Positions 39,673 to 48,359 of a stretch of DNA of 64,000 nucleotides are shown piece after piece. Both the position numbers and the translations under genes were made by a program. The stretch spans positions 868,001 to 932,000 of the forward strand of contig NZ_FSRJ01000001.1 of the NCBI RefSeq assembly GCF_900142065.1, in the 5' to 3' direction. The notes beneath the pieces were generated by a model. That model did no database searches. It had not been told where the DNA came from and saw only the letters and a program-made list of their open reading frames with translations. How positions within the stretch are numbered: position 1 is the stretch's first letter; each line of letters starts with the position of its first letter. This stretch comes from Agromyces cerinus subsp. cerinus. GTDB lineage: Bacteria; Actinomycetota; Actinomycetes; Actinomycetales; Microbacteriaceae.

Positions 39673-41286
39673 ATGACGACGCAGGTGTTGGACGGAGCGC
39701 GAACCGTCGGCGACGTGCTCGACGCGGCCGCCGAGCGTCACGGCGATCGGGTGGCGGTGCAGGATGCCACGGGCTCGCTGACCTTCACCGAACTCCGTGA
39801 GCGCGCCCGACGCCTCGCCGACGGCCTGCTGCGCAGCGGACTGCGTCCGGGGGATCGGGTGCTCGAGGCGCTGCCCAACGGCTGCGAGCTGCTCGTGAGC
39901 GAGATGGCGCTGGCCCTGGCCGGGCTCGTCCGGGTGCCGCTGAACCCGCGCCTCGGGCCACGCGAGTGGCGCGGCATCCACCACGACAGCGGCGCCCGCG
40001 GCCTCATCGCCGACGGTCGCCTGCGGGGCGGCGACGGCGCCGGCATCACCGAGCACGTCGCCTGCGAGATCAGGGTGCGGGCGGATGACGGCGGGCTCGC
40101 GGAGCTGATCGACGACGGGTCGCCCGGCGCACGCCTCGTCGCGCCGAATCCGGAGGACGTGGTCGGCCTGGCCTACTCGTCCGGAACGACCGGCATGCCC
40201 AAGGGTGCGCTGCGCACGCATGGCATGCGGCTGGCCTCGATGCGGGCGATGCTGCGACACGTGGTGGAGCCGACCGGCGACGTCGATGCCTACCTGCACG
40301 CGGGTCCGGCGATCCACACGAGCGGTCTCTTCATCCTCCCGATGCTCGCCCTCGGTGCCCGGCAGGTCATGGCGCACCATCCGACACCCGCGGCGATCTC
40401 CGAACTCGTCGCGGCCGCGAGCATCACCCATCTCGCACTCGTGCCGAGCGTCGTCGACGCGCTCACGCAGTTGCCCGAGCCGGATCGCCGATCGTTCGCG
40501 CGCCTCCGGATGCTCGCGTACGCCGGTGCTCCCATGCCGCCCGCGCAGATCCGTCGTGCAGCAGAGCTCCTCACCGACCGGCTGGTGCAGTACTACGGCC
40601 TGGTCGAAGCGATCCCTCCGCTCACCGTGCTCGGCATCGCGGATCACGCCCGGGGCCTGGGTGACACGCCGCAGCTGCTCGCCTCCGCGGGGCGCATCGT
40701 CGGCGATGCCCGCATCGAGATCCGGCGCGATGGGGGATCCGCCGACACGGGGCCCGTCCCGTCGGAGCTCGGCGAGGTCGCGGTGAGCGGTCCCATGGTG
40801 ACCCCCGGGTACTGGAACGCCGAGGAGCGCACCGATCTCGGCAAGTCCTTCGACGGCACGGCGCTCCTCACCGGAGACGTGGGAGTCATCACGGACGGGT
40901 ACCTCGTGCTCGCCGACCGCAGGAACAACATGCTGATCAGCGGCGGATACAACGTCTACCCCGGGGAGATCGAGTCGGCGGTGCTGTCGAGCCCCGGCCT
41001 TCGCGACGCCGTCGCCGTCGGGCTCCCCGACGAGCGGTGGGGGCAGCGGATCGTGCTCGCGTACACGACGACCTCCGGCGCGGATCTGGATGCCTCGCAG
41101 CGGGCCGAGCTCCACGACCGCCTCGACCGCCTGGCCCCGCACAAGCGACCCAAGACCTGTCACTTCCACGCAGAGCTCCCGCTCGGCGCCACCGGCAAGC
41201 TCGATCGCCGTGCCATCGCCGCGCAGCTCATCGCCGCGGAGCATCCGCTCTCCGGCGCATCCGACGAAAGGCTCCCGACGACATGA
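39673..41286 (+). CDS. Class I acyl-CoA ligase (AMP-forming)
   Basis: 537 residues, second ANL ligase of the island. Motifs are LAYSSGTTGMPKGALRTHG (A3), VQYYGLVEAIPPLTVLG (A5), LLTGDVGVITDGYLVLADRR (A7/A8), NNMLISGGYNVYPGEIE and GATGKLDRRAI with the C-terminal lysine. It resembles fatty-acid or aryl-acid CoA ligases; the acid is not predictable. The start is probably leaderless (TATAGT 7 nt upstream, no ribosome binding site). The stop overlaps the start of the next gene (ATGA). Confidence 0.92.
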   Translation: MTTQVLDGARTVGDVLDAAAERHGDRVAVQDATGSLTFTELRERARRLADGLLRSGLRPGDRVLEALPNGCELLVSEMALALAGLVRVPLNPRLGPREWRGIHHDSGARGLIADGRLRGGDGAGITEHVACEIRVRADDGGLAELIDDGSPGARLVAPNPEDVVGLAYSSGTTGMPKGALRTHGMRLASMRAMLRHVVEPTGDVDAYLHAGPAIHTSGLFILPMLALGARQVMAHHPTPAAISELVAAASITHLALVPSVVDALTQLPEPDRRSFARLRMLAYAGAPMPPAQIRRAAELLTDRLVQYYGLVEAIPPLTVLGIADHARGLGDTPQLLASAGRIVGDARIEIRRDGGSADTGPVPSELGEVAVSGPMVTPGYWNAEERTDLGKSFDGTALLTGDVGVITDGYLVLADRRNNMLISGGYNVYPGEIESAVLSSPGLRDAVAVGLPDERWGQRIVLAYTTTSGADLDASQRAELHDRLDRLAPHKRPKTCHFHAELPLGATGKLDRRAIAAQLIAAEHPLSGASDERLPTT

Positions 41287-42227
41287 CCCCCTCCGAACTG
41301 CTCCAGCGTCTGCGCCTCCCGGTGGTGGCCGCCCCCATGTTCCTGGTCTCGGGGCCGGACCTGGTCATCGCGGCGAGCCGCGCCGGCATCGTCGGTTCGT
41401 TCCCCACGCCGAACTGCCGCACCGCCGAGGAGCTCGACAACTGGCTCGAACAGATCACGACGGCCCTCGGCACCGGGCCGGATGCTCCGCCGTGGGCCAT
41501 GAACCTCATCACCCACTCCACGAACTCGCGCCTCGGCGACGATCTCGAGATGGTGGCGAAGCACCGCCCGCCGGTCGTCATCACCGCGCTCGGGTCTCCG
41601 CGCCCGGTCGTCGACGTCGTGCATTCCTACGGGGGCCTCGTGCTCGCCGACGTCGTCTCGCTGAAGCTGGCCCGCAAAGCCGCCGACGCCGGGGCGGACG
41701 GGCTCGTGTGCGTTTCATCCGGTGCGGGCGGCCACACCGGTCACCTCTCACCGCTGCCGTTCATCGCGGCGGTGCGCGACAGCTTCGACGGCCTCGTGTG
41801 CGTCGGCGGCGGCGTGGCGACCGGAGCCGGCGTCGCCGGCGCCGTCGCCGCCGGTGCGGATCTCGTCTACATGGGCACGCGCTTCCTGGCCACGCAGGAG
41901 AGCATCGCCGTCGAGGGACACAAGCAGATGGTCGTCGGCAGCTCGATCGACGATCTCGTCGTCTCCGCTGCGATCACCGGCACCCCGGCGTCCTGGCTGC
42001 GTGCCTCGCTCACAGCGGTCGGCATCGACCCCGACGCGGATGCCCCGACCGCACGGAACTACTCGTCGGAGATCTCGAACGTCCGGCGGTGGAAGGACAC
42101 GTGGGCCGCCGGCCAGGGCCTCGACAACATCGATGCGATCGAGACCACCGCGGACGTCGTCGATCGACTGGTGGTCGAGTACGGCGCGGCCTGGGATCGG
42201 GTTGCCGGGCTCGTGGGGGCGCGCTGA
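41283..42227 (+). CDS. Nitronate monooxygenase-like FMN-dependent TIM-barrel enzyme
   Basis: 314 residues. The phosphate- and FMN-binding parts are PVVAAPMFLVSGPDLVIAAS, VCVSSGAGGHTGHLSPLPF (with the family histidine), VCVGGGVATGAGVAGAVAAG and DLVYMGTRFLATQES. Family members include nitronate monooxygenases and FabK-like enoyl reductases; actinobacterial paralogues in lipid or terpenoid clusters often lack a proven activity. It overlaps the ligase gene by 4 nt. In this context a redox step on an unsaturated CoA ester is as plausible as nitronate oxidation. Confidence 0.87.
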   Translation: MTPSELLQRLRLPVVAAPMFLVSGPDLVIAASRAGIVGSFPTPNCRTAEELDNWLEQITTALGTGPDAPPWAMNLITHSTNSRLGDDLEMVAKHRPPVVITALGSPRPVVDVVHSYGGLVLADVVSLKLARKAADAGADGLVCVSSGAGGHTGHLSPLPFIAAVRDSFDGLVCVGGGVATGAGVAGAVAAGADLVYMGTRFLATQESIAVEGHKQMVVGSSIDDLVVSAAITGTPASWLRASLTAVGIDPDADAPTARNYSSEISNVRRWKDTWAAGQGLDNIDAIETTADVVDRLVVEYGAAWDRVAGLVGAR

Positions 42228-42240
42228 CTATGCTGACGGA

Positions 42241-43179
42241 GTGACGGCGACCATCCCCACGAGCGGGAGTGCGATCGGAATCGCGCTCCTCACCCTCGGT
42301 GACCGCTGGACGCTGCTCATCCTGCAGCGGGCCTTCGTCTTGCGCACCCGCCGCTTCGGCGACTGGCGGGCACAGCTCGGGCTGAGCGAATCGACGCTGG
42401 CCGCTCGCCTGCGCGATCTCGTCGCAGCCGAGCTGATGGAGCGCGTCCCGTACGACGACAACGGCCGGACCCGTGAGGAATACCTGCTGACGCCGCGTGC
42501 GCTCGAGCTCTGGCGCCTGTTGCTTGCGATCTGGGGATGGGAGCAGGTGTCCGTCCCCGGTGCCGAGGATGCACCGGTGCTGATGCACGACGTGTGCGGA
42601 CAGGCGACCCTGCCCGTCCTCGGCTGCGGCGTGTGCGACACCGCTCCCGTCACGGCTCGCGACACCACCGCTGAGCGCGGCGCCGAGGCGGAGTTCGCGA
42701 AGATCAGCGTGCCTCGCCTGCACCGCCGGGCGAAGGAGTCGGCGAGCGCTGCCGACGCGCTGTCCTACTATCCCGAGACGATGGAGATCCTCGGTGACCG
42801 CTGGAGCACGGCGATCCTCGCGGCCGCCTTCCTCGGTGTCCGTCGTTTCAACGGCTTCAAGGCCGAGCTCGGCATCGCCCAGTCGATCCTGTCCGACCGG
42901 CTCCGGCGGTTCGTGGCGGCGGGCGTGCTGCACGCGCCGTCATCCGAGGGCGAGTACCGGCTGACGAGCAAGGGCATGGACTTCTTCCCGGTCTTCGCGA
43001 TCCTCGTCGACTGGGCGCAGCGCTGGTACGCGTCGGAGTCGGGCCGCGAGCTGACCATCCGGCATGTCCAGTGCGGTTCGCCGCTCGCGCCGGTGCTGCT
43101 GTGTTCGAAGTGCGGCGAGGAGCTCGTGCGAACGGCGGTCCACTTCGAGCTGGCGGACGCGTCGGCGAACCGAGTCTGA
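42241..43179 (+). CDS. Tandem HxlR-family winged-helix regulator
   Basis: 312 residues made of two HxlR-type domains in one chain. Domain 1 is LGDRWTLLILQRAFVLRTRR to EYLLTPRALELWRLLLAI. Domain 2 is LGDRWSTAILAAAFLGVRRF to EYRLTSKGMDFFPVFAILVD. Each is followed by a cysteine-containing tail: HDVCGQATLPVLGCGVCD after the first and CGSPLAPVLLCSKCGEEL after the second, which could bind a metal. Normal HxlR proteins have one domain and dimerise, so this is a covalent dimer. GTG 42241 lies 6 nt after TATGCT (42229-42234), fitting its own leaderless transcript. It probably regulates the catabolic island. Confidence 0.88.
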   Translation: MTATIPTSGSAIGIALLTLGDRWTLLILQRAFVLRTRRFGDWRAQLGLSESTLAARLRDLVAAELMERVPYDDNGRTREEYLLTPRALELWRLLLAIWGWEQVSVPGAEDAPVLMHDVCGQATLPVLGCGVCDTAPVTARDTTAERGAEAEFAKISVPRLHRRAKESASAADALSYYPETMEILGDRWSTAILAAAFLGVRRFNGFKAELGIAQSILSDRLRRFVAAGVLHAPSSEGEYRLTSKGMDFFPVFAILVDWAQRWYASESGRELTIRHVQCGSPLAPVLLCSKCGEELVRTAVHFELADASANRV

Positions 43180-43244
43180 CGCGGCGCCGGCCACGCATCG
43201 CTCCGAACCCTCGGGGCGTGCGAATCGCGACTCGCGCCCCCGTG

Positions 43245-44030
43245 TCAGAGCAGCGCCGCGGGATGGATGCCGAACCAGCGGACGGTCTCGTGCACGACCC
43301 CGATGAGCACGTAGAGCGCGAGGCCCGTTCCGAGCGCCACCTCTCGCACCGACCCCGTGTCGCCGAGCACGGGCAGGGCGACGTGCCCGCTCGGGCGCCA
43401 GATGCGGCTGATGATCGGCGTGCGTCGCAAGAACTTCGGCGGGCGCGGCATGATCGGCCAGAGCAGGCCGGGCAGGCCGCCGGTGGTGAGGAAGTCCCCG
43501 GCGAGGTGCGCGACGAACCCGACCACGACGGCGAGTGGGAACCACTGGACGCTGTCGGGTGCGAGCAGCACGAGCAGCAGCCCGAACACCGCGCCGATGG
43601 ACCATGCGGTCAGCCACGAGTTCACCATGTCGCGGGCCTTCACGGCGAAGCACATGAGCGCGGCGGAGCCGATCATCATGCCGACCGAGAACGTGCCGAG
43701 TCGATCGGTCGTCAGCGTCAGGAGCGTCAGCGCCCACGCGCCGACACCGACGGCGGCTGCCGCGATGAGCGAGTGCGCGCCGTAGCGATGACCGCCGGCG
43801 ACCGCCCCCACGGCACCGGCGGTGAGCCGGCCGAGGATCGGCACCGACTGCGCGATGGTGGCGCTGTGGTGGTCGGCATCGGGCAGGAGCGCCGCACCCG
43901 CGCAGATGAAGGATCCCGCGACGACCCCGACCGGGTCGAGCGGGTATGCACCGCTCGTGAGGTACGGCATCGCGCCCGTGACGGCGATCCAGGCGGCGGC
44001 GCCGCTCGTGGCATGGTTGACGCCCTTCAT
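43245..44030 (-). CDS. Membrane-bound metal-dependent hydrolase, YdjM/DUF457 family
   Basis: 261 residues. It begins MKGVNHATSGAAAW with the conserved first histidine, has LLPDADHHSATIA (Asp and His pair) and HRYGAHSLIAAA, then several membrane helices (MMIGSAALMCFAVKA; LLLVLLAPDSVQWFPLAVVV) and GFVAHLAGDFLTTGG. These motifs define the YdjM/DUF457 group, some of which respond to DNA damage or alter lipids. The plus-strand HxlR gene converges on it; no clear terminator separates them beyond a weak 6-bp stem at 43213-43240. Confidence 0.88.
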   Translation of the reverse strand: MKGVNHATSGAAAWIAVTGAMPYLTSGAYPLDPVGVVAGSFICAGAALLPDADHHSATIAQSVPILGRLTAGAVGAVAGGHRYGAHSLIAAAAVGVGAWALTLLTLTTDRLGTFSVGMMIGSAALMCFAVKARDMVNSWLTAWSIGAVFGLLLVLLAPDSVQWFPLAVVVGFVAHLAGDFLTTGGLPGLLWPIMPRPPKFLRRTPIISRIWRPSGHVALPVLGDTGSVREVALGTGLALYVLIGVVHETVRWFGIHPAALL

Positions 44031-44201
44031 CGCGGCGGGTGGTCCTTTCGATGGCGTGCATCGTCACCCGATGCGGGTACTCGACGTGCGCACACCGCTC
44101 GTCACTCCACGGTCTGAGACCGACTCAACCGACCGTATCGCCCCGCGCCGACACCGGCCCTCGAAGCCGGGTGAGCGGTCGCGTTCGACCGATGCGGCAG
44201 G

Positions 44202-44687
44202 TCAGGACGCCGGAGCCGCGCCGACGAGCAACGACCGGAGTTCGCCGGCGAACCGCTCGACCGGGCCGTCGACGACGAGTCCCGGCGCGACGGTCGTGAT
44301 CGCGAGTACGGCGACCGCAGACGGCGTCATGCCCGCCGCTCGGCGCCACTCGGCGATCTGCGCCGCCGAAGCCGCGTACACGATCCGCCCGAGCCCGACC
44401 CAGGCATGCGCCGCGGAGCACATCGGGCAGTGCTCGCCCGAGGTGTAGACGGTGGCGGAGGCCCGCTCGGCACCCGTCAGGTTCGTCGCCGCCCAACGCG
44501 CGATCTCGAACTCGGGATGCCGCGTCTCGTCGCCGAGGGAGGTCTCGCGATTGCGGTCGGCGAAACGCACGACGCCGGCGTCGTCGACGAGCACGGAACC
44601 GAAGGCGCCATCGCCGTCGGCCGCGGCCTCTCGAGCGAGTGCGACGGCGCGCTCGAGGAACGCCAGGTCTTCGTCGGTGATGCCCAC
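44202..44687 (-). CDS. Nucleoside/nucleobase deaminase, CMP/dCMP deaminase fold
   Basis: 161 residues. The zinc site is H57-P-E59 (ETRHPEFEIARW) and C87-PM-C90 (TSGEHCPMCSAAHAWVGLG), with Glu59 as proton shuttle. The layout resembles guanine deaminase and related small deaminases rather than tRNA adenosine deaminase, since the Ala-Asn pattern typical of TadA is missing. The start is GTG 44687. Divergent from the glutathione-peroxidase gene. Confidence 0.9.
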   Translation of the reverse strand: MGITDEDLAFLERAVALAREAAADGDGAFGSVLVDDAGVVRFADRNRETSLGDETRHPEFEIARWAATNLTGAERASATVYTSGEHCPMCSAAHAWVGLGRIVYAASAAQIAEWRRAAGMTPSAVAVLAITTVAPGLVVDGPVERFAGELRSLLVGAAPAS

Positions 44688-44784
44688 GGATCGAGTCTGC
44701 CGCGATTCGGGGTGCCGCGGAACCGTGTCTTCGGATTCGATGTGAACGCGCCGCGAATGCCGGCGCCGGACATACGATCAGGGT

Positions 44785-45282
44785 GTGGACATCAGAGACA
44801 TTCCCCTCACGACGATCGATGGCGAACCCACCTCCCTCGCGGAGTACGCCGATCAGGTCGTGATGATCGTCAACGTCGCATCGAAATGCGGCCTCACGCC
44901 TCAGTACGAGAAGCTCGAGGCGTTGCAGCGCGAGTACGGGGATCGCGGGTTCACGGTGCTCGGCTTCCCGTGCAACCAGTTCGCCGGGCAGGAGCCCGGC
45001 AGCGGCGACGACATCAAGGAGTTCTGCTCCATGACGTACGGGGTCAGCTTCCCGCTGATGGAGAAGGTCAAGGTCAACGGGCGCAACCGGCATCCGCTCT
45101 ACGCCGAACTGACCTCGGTGGCAGACGCGAACGGCAAGGCCGGTCGCGTGAAGTGGAACTTCGAGAAGTTCGTGGTGCAGCCGGGCGGTGGGGTGCAGCG
45201 CTTCCGGCCGACGACGCAGCCCGACGACCCTGCCGTGATCGCCGCGATCGAAGCGGGGCTCGCGGAGGCCCAGGCCGCCTGA
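44785..45282 (+). CDS. Glutathione-peroxidase-family thiol peroxidase
   Basis: 165 residues. Active-site motifs: VNVASKCGLTPQY with Cys35, LGFPCNQFAGQEPGS with the family glutamine, and VKWNFEKFVV (Trp124, Asn125). Bacterial cysteine-type GPx proteins usually work with thioredoxin rather than glutathione, and EFCSMTYG supplies a possible resolving Cys81. The GTG start at 44785 lies 6 nt after TACGAT (44773-44778), again suggesting a leaderless mRNA. Confidence 0.92.
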   Translation: MDIRDIPLTTIDGEPTSLAEYADQVVMIVNVASKCGLTPQYEKLEALQREYGDRGFTVLGFPCNQFAGQEPGSGDDIKEFCSMTYGVSFPLMEKVKVNGRNRHPLYAELTSVADANGKAGRVKWNFEKFVVQPGGGVQRFRPTTQPDDPAVIAAIEAGLAEAQAA

Positions 45283-45322
45283 ACTCCGGACGACCGGCTT
45301 CCGAGGCGTGCCGCGCGGCACC

Positions 45323-45351
45323 TTGACCCGTACGCGGACCCGGCCCACAAT
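45323..45351 (+). promoter_or_regulatory. Promoter of the membrane protein gene at 45391
   Basis: TTGACC at 45323-45328 and CACAAT at 45346-45351 are 17 bp apart. The gene start follows 39 nt after the -10 with a GGAGCGGAG ribosome binding site between. Confidence 0.55.
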
Positions 45352-45390
45352 TGGGGGGTTGATCCGAATGCCTAGGGGAGCGGAGCACGA

Positions 45391-45900
45391 ATGTCCGACG
45401 CGTACACACGTCCGACCGATGACAGGGCAGCCGGTACTCCGGTGCTGCCGAACTTCGCGCCGGCGCTCGATGACGAGCCGTCGTCGGCACCAGCGCAGAA
45501 GGAACCGGCCGAACGAGGCAAGTGGAGCGGCGACCTGCGCTTCATGCTCGTTGTGCTCGCCGCGATCGTCGCGCTCTTCCTCGCCTTCGCGCTGCTGATC
45601 GCCTTCAGCCCCACCGGTCCCGCGATCAGCGCGCTCGCGATCATCGCAGCGCCGATCGCCACCATGGTCGCGGCGTACTACGGCATCTCGCTCGCGCTCC
45701 GACAGGTGAAGGACGCGCGCAACGCCGCCGAGGCGAGCGAGGCTCGCGCCCGTGCCGCCGAGCAGACCGCTCGCGAGTCCGACGCATGGGCGGCGCAGAT
45801 GGAGTCCGGACTCCGTGTCGCGGTCGCGAAGCTCAAGGCCGGGGCGCAGGACACCCGCGACGTCGAGCGCGCCGCGGGCACTCCCGACGACTTCTTCTGA
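45391..45900 (+). CDS. Membrane protein with C-terminal coiled coil, function unknown
   Basis: 169 residues. A disordered N-terminus (to about 48) leads into two hydrophobic helices, FMLVVLAAIVALFLAFALLI and ISALAIIAAPIATMVAAYYG. A charged Ala/Glu/Arg-rich helix follows (ARAAEQTARESDAWAAQMES), likely a coiled coil, and ends TPDDFF. No family recognised; the shape suggests a scaffold or oligomeric membrane protein. Confidence 0.7.
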   Translation: MSDAYTRPTDDRAAGTPVLPNFAPALDDEPSSAPAQKEPAERGKWSGDLRFMLVVLAAIVALFLAFALLIAFSPTGPAISALAIIAAPIATMVAAYYGISLALRQVKDARNAAEASEARARAAEQTARESDAWAAQMESGLRVAVAKLKAGAQDTRDVERAAGTPDDFF

Positions 45901-45945
45901 TCCCGAGGCGATCGCGACGTCGCACCGGGCGACGCCGCTCCGGAT

Positions 45946-47337
45946 TCAGAGTTCGGCGAGCACCGACACGGGGCGCTCGACGCATCGCGCCACGAAGGTG
46001 AGGAAGGCCGCGGCCTCGGCGCCGTCGCACACACGGTGGTCGAATGAGAGCGTCAGTTCCGTCACGGTGCGCACGGCCAGGGCGCCGTCGACGACCCATG
46101 GGCGCTCGATGAACCGGCCGACACCGAGCATCGCCGCCTCGGGGTGATTGATGATCGCTGCCGAACCGTCGACGCCGAGCGTGCCGTAGTTGTTGAGCGT
46201 GAAGGTGCCGCCGGTCAGCGCCGATGGCGGGAAGACACCGGTGGCGGCCTCCTCGGTACGGGCCGTGATCGCGTCGCGCAGCGAGCGCAGCGGCATCCGC
46301 TCGGCACCATGCACGACGGGCACGAGGAGTCCTCGCGGGGTCTGTGCGGCGAGGCCGAGGTTTACTGCCGAGTGGTAGACCAGCTCTTCACGCTCGGCGT
46401 TGTAGCTCGCGTTGAGCGCCGGGTGCTTCGCGAGCCCTGCGACGACGAACCGGGCGATGAGGGCGGTGAAGCCGAACCGTTCGCCGGTCGCCTCCTGGAG
46501 CTGTCGGCGTGCGGCCAGCAGGCCGGTCGCGTCGACGTCCATCCAGACGGTCGCCTCGGGGATCTCCCGGCGTGAGCGGGAGAAGTGGGCGGCGGCGGCG
46601 CGGGCCATTCGGTCGAGCGGCACGCGGCGGTCGCCGTCGCGCTCGGGGATGGGCGCGGCAGCGGGTGTCGGGGCCGATGGTGCAGCGGATGCCGCAGCAG
46701 CAGCTGCCGAGGTCGGAGCCTCCTGCTCGGCGATGAACGACTCGACGTCGCGTCGCATCACGAGATGGTCGTGGCCCGAGCCGAGCAGCTGGCTCGCGTC
46801 GAAGCCGTGCTCGCGGGCGAGGCGGCGCACGATCGGGGAGACGACGGGGGAGCGGCGTGCGGCGTCGAGCCTGGCCGTGCCGTTCGAACGGGGACCGGAC
46901 GAAGCAGCAGCACCGCCACCGCTGGCACCGACTCCGCCACCGCGTCGACCGAAGCGCGCCGGCGCCGAGGCCGCCCGCTTGGTGACGGTCGACTGCCGGG
47001 TGCCGTAGCCGATCAGCACGGCGCCCGACTCCTCGGCGAGCGCGGTCTCGCTCGTCACGATGCCGGGTTCGGCGGGCTCCGCGACATCCGGAACCTCGGC
47101 ACCGCCGCCGAGCGTCAGCAACACGGTGCCGGCGTGCAGCACCTCGCCGACCTCGCCGCCGAGGGACTCGACGACACCGGCGAACGGCGTCGGTAGCTGC
47201 ACGACCGACTTGGCCGATTCGAGCTCGACGACGACCTGGTCGATCGCCACCTCGTCGCCCGGGGCGACGAGCCAGGCGACGATCTCGGCCTCGGTGAGGC
47301 CCTCGCCGAGGTCGGGGAGGATGAACTCGCGGCTCAT
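45946..47337 (-). CDS. Dihydrolipoyl acyltransferase (E2) of a branched-chain 2-oxoacid dehydrogenase complex
   Basis: 463 residues. One lipoyl domain at the N-terminus has Lys43 in VELESAKSVVQLP. A peripheral subunit-binding domain (SPVVSPIVRRLAREHGFDAS) lies at about 165-205. Alanine/proline-rich linkers separate it from the catalytic domain, which ends with DHRVCDGAEAA (His434, Asp438). E2 transfers the acyl group from E1 to CoA. ATG 47337 overlaps the E1 beta stop. Last gene of the operon; no dihydrolipoamide dehydrogenase (E3) gene follows, so E3 is presumably shared from elsewhere. Confidence 0.92.
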   Translation of the reverse strand: MSREFILPDLGEGLTEAEIVAWLVAPGDEVAIDQVVVELESAKSVVQLPTPFAGVVESLGGEVGEVLHAGTVLLTLGGGAEVPDVAEPAEPGIVTSETALAEESGAVLIGYGTRQSTVTKRAASAPARFGRRGGGVGASGGGAAASSGPRSNGTARLDAARRSPVVSPIVRRLAREHGFDASQLLGSGHDHLVMRRDVESFIAEQEAPTSAAAAAASAAPSAPTPAAAPIPERDGDRRVPLDRMARAAAAHFSRSRREIPEATVWMDVDATGLLAARRQLQEATGERFGFTALIARFVVAGLAKHPALNASYNAEREELVYHSAVNLGLAAQTPRGLLVPVVHGAERMPLRSLRDAITARTEEAATGVFPPSALTGGTFTLNNYGTLGVDGSAAIINHPEAAMLGVGRFIERPWVVDGALAVRTVTELTLSFDHRVCDGAEAAAFLTFVARCVERPVSVLAEL

Positions 47338-48359
47338 GCGTCCCACTCCCAGGTGTCGAGCGCGGCGAGCACGCGGTCGGCGGTCGGCAGGTGGTACTCC
47401 TCGAGCTTCGGCGAGGGGAACGGGATGTCGAAGCCCGCGATGCGCAGCACCGGCGCAGCGAGGTGATGGAAGTTGCGTTCGGTCACCCGTGCGGCGACCT
47501 CGGCGCCGTAGCCGCCGAACTGCGCGGCCTCGTGGATGACGGCGGCACGCGAGGTCTTGCGCACGGAGGCGCCGACGGTCTCGTCGTCGAAGGGGGAGAG
47601 GCTGCGGAGGTCGACGACCTCGATCGAGAGGCCTTCGGCGGCGGCCGCCTCGGCGGCCTCGAGTGCGGTGCGCACCGTCGGGCCGTAGCCGATGAGCGTC
47701 ACGTCGGTGCCCTCGCGCACGACCTCGGCGCGGTCCATCGGCGCGGTCGTGACGGGCAGGGCGAGCGGCGCCTTCGACCAGTAGCGGCTCTTCGGCTCCA
47801 TGAAGACGACGGGGTCGTCGCTCTCGATCGCCTCGCGCAGCATCGAGTAGGCATCGGCGGGGTTCGAGGGCATCACGACGGTCAGGCCGGGCGTCGACGC
47901 CCAATACGACTCGGAGGAGTCGGAGTGGTGCTCGACGCCGCCGATCGCTCCGGCACAGGGGATGCGGACGACCATGGGCAGCGTGACGCGGCCCTTGGTG
48001 CGGTTCCGCATCTTCGCGACGTGCGAGACCATCTGTTCGAACGCCGGGTAGCTGAAGGCGTCGAACTGCATCTCGACGACGGGGCGCATGCCGTACATCG
48101 CCATGCCCACCGCGGTGCCGATGATGCCCGACTCGGCGAGCGGTGAGTCCCAGATGCGATCCTCGCCGAACTCGGCCTGCAAGCCGTCGGTGACGCGGAA
48201 CACGCCGCCGAGGGGTCCCACGTCCTCGCCGTAGACGATGACGCGGTCGTCGGCCGCCATGGCGTCGCGAAGCGCGGCGTTCAGGGCGCCGGCCATCGTC
48301 AGCTGCGTCGGTGCAGCGGATGCCTCGGCGGCGTGGGTGCTCGTCGCGGTCGCGGTCAT
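47334..48359 (-). CDS. 2-oxoacid dehydrogenase E1 beta subunit, branched-chain type
   Basis: 341 residues. The transketolase-like fold is shown by VIVYGEDVGPLGGVFRVTDG, IWDSPLAESGIIGTAVGMAM, VVEMQFDAFSYPAFEQM and IGGVEHHSDSSESYWASTPG, with the C-terminal transketolase domain (TDVTLIGYGPTVRTALEAAE) after about residue 205. With E1 alpha it decarboxylates branched-chain 2-oxoacids using thiamine diphosphate, feeding branched fatty-acid synthesis or catabolism. Start and stop overlap the neighbours by 4 nt. Confidence 0.93.
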   Translation of the reverse strand: MTATATSTHAAEASAAPTQLTMAGALNAALRDAMAADDRVIVYGEDVGPLGGVFRVTDGLQAEFGEDRIWDSPLAESGIIGTAVGMAMYGMRPVVEMQFDAFSYPAFEQMVSHVAKMRNRTKGRVTLPMVVRIPCAGAIGGVEHHSDSSESYWASTPGLTVVMPSNPADAYSMLREAIESDDPVVFMEPKSRYWSKAPLALPVTTAPMDRAEVVREGTDVTLIGYGPTVRTALEAAEAAAAEGLSIEVVDLRSLSPFDDETVGASVRKTSRAAVIHEAAQFGGYGAEVAARVTERNFHHLAAPVLRIAGFDIPFPSPKLEEYHLPTADRVLAALDTWEWDA

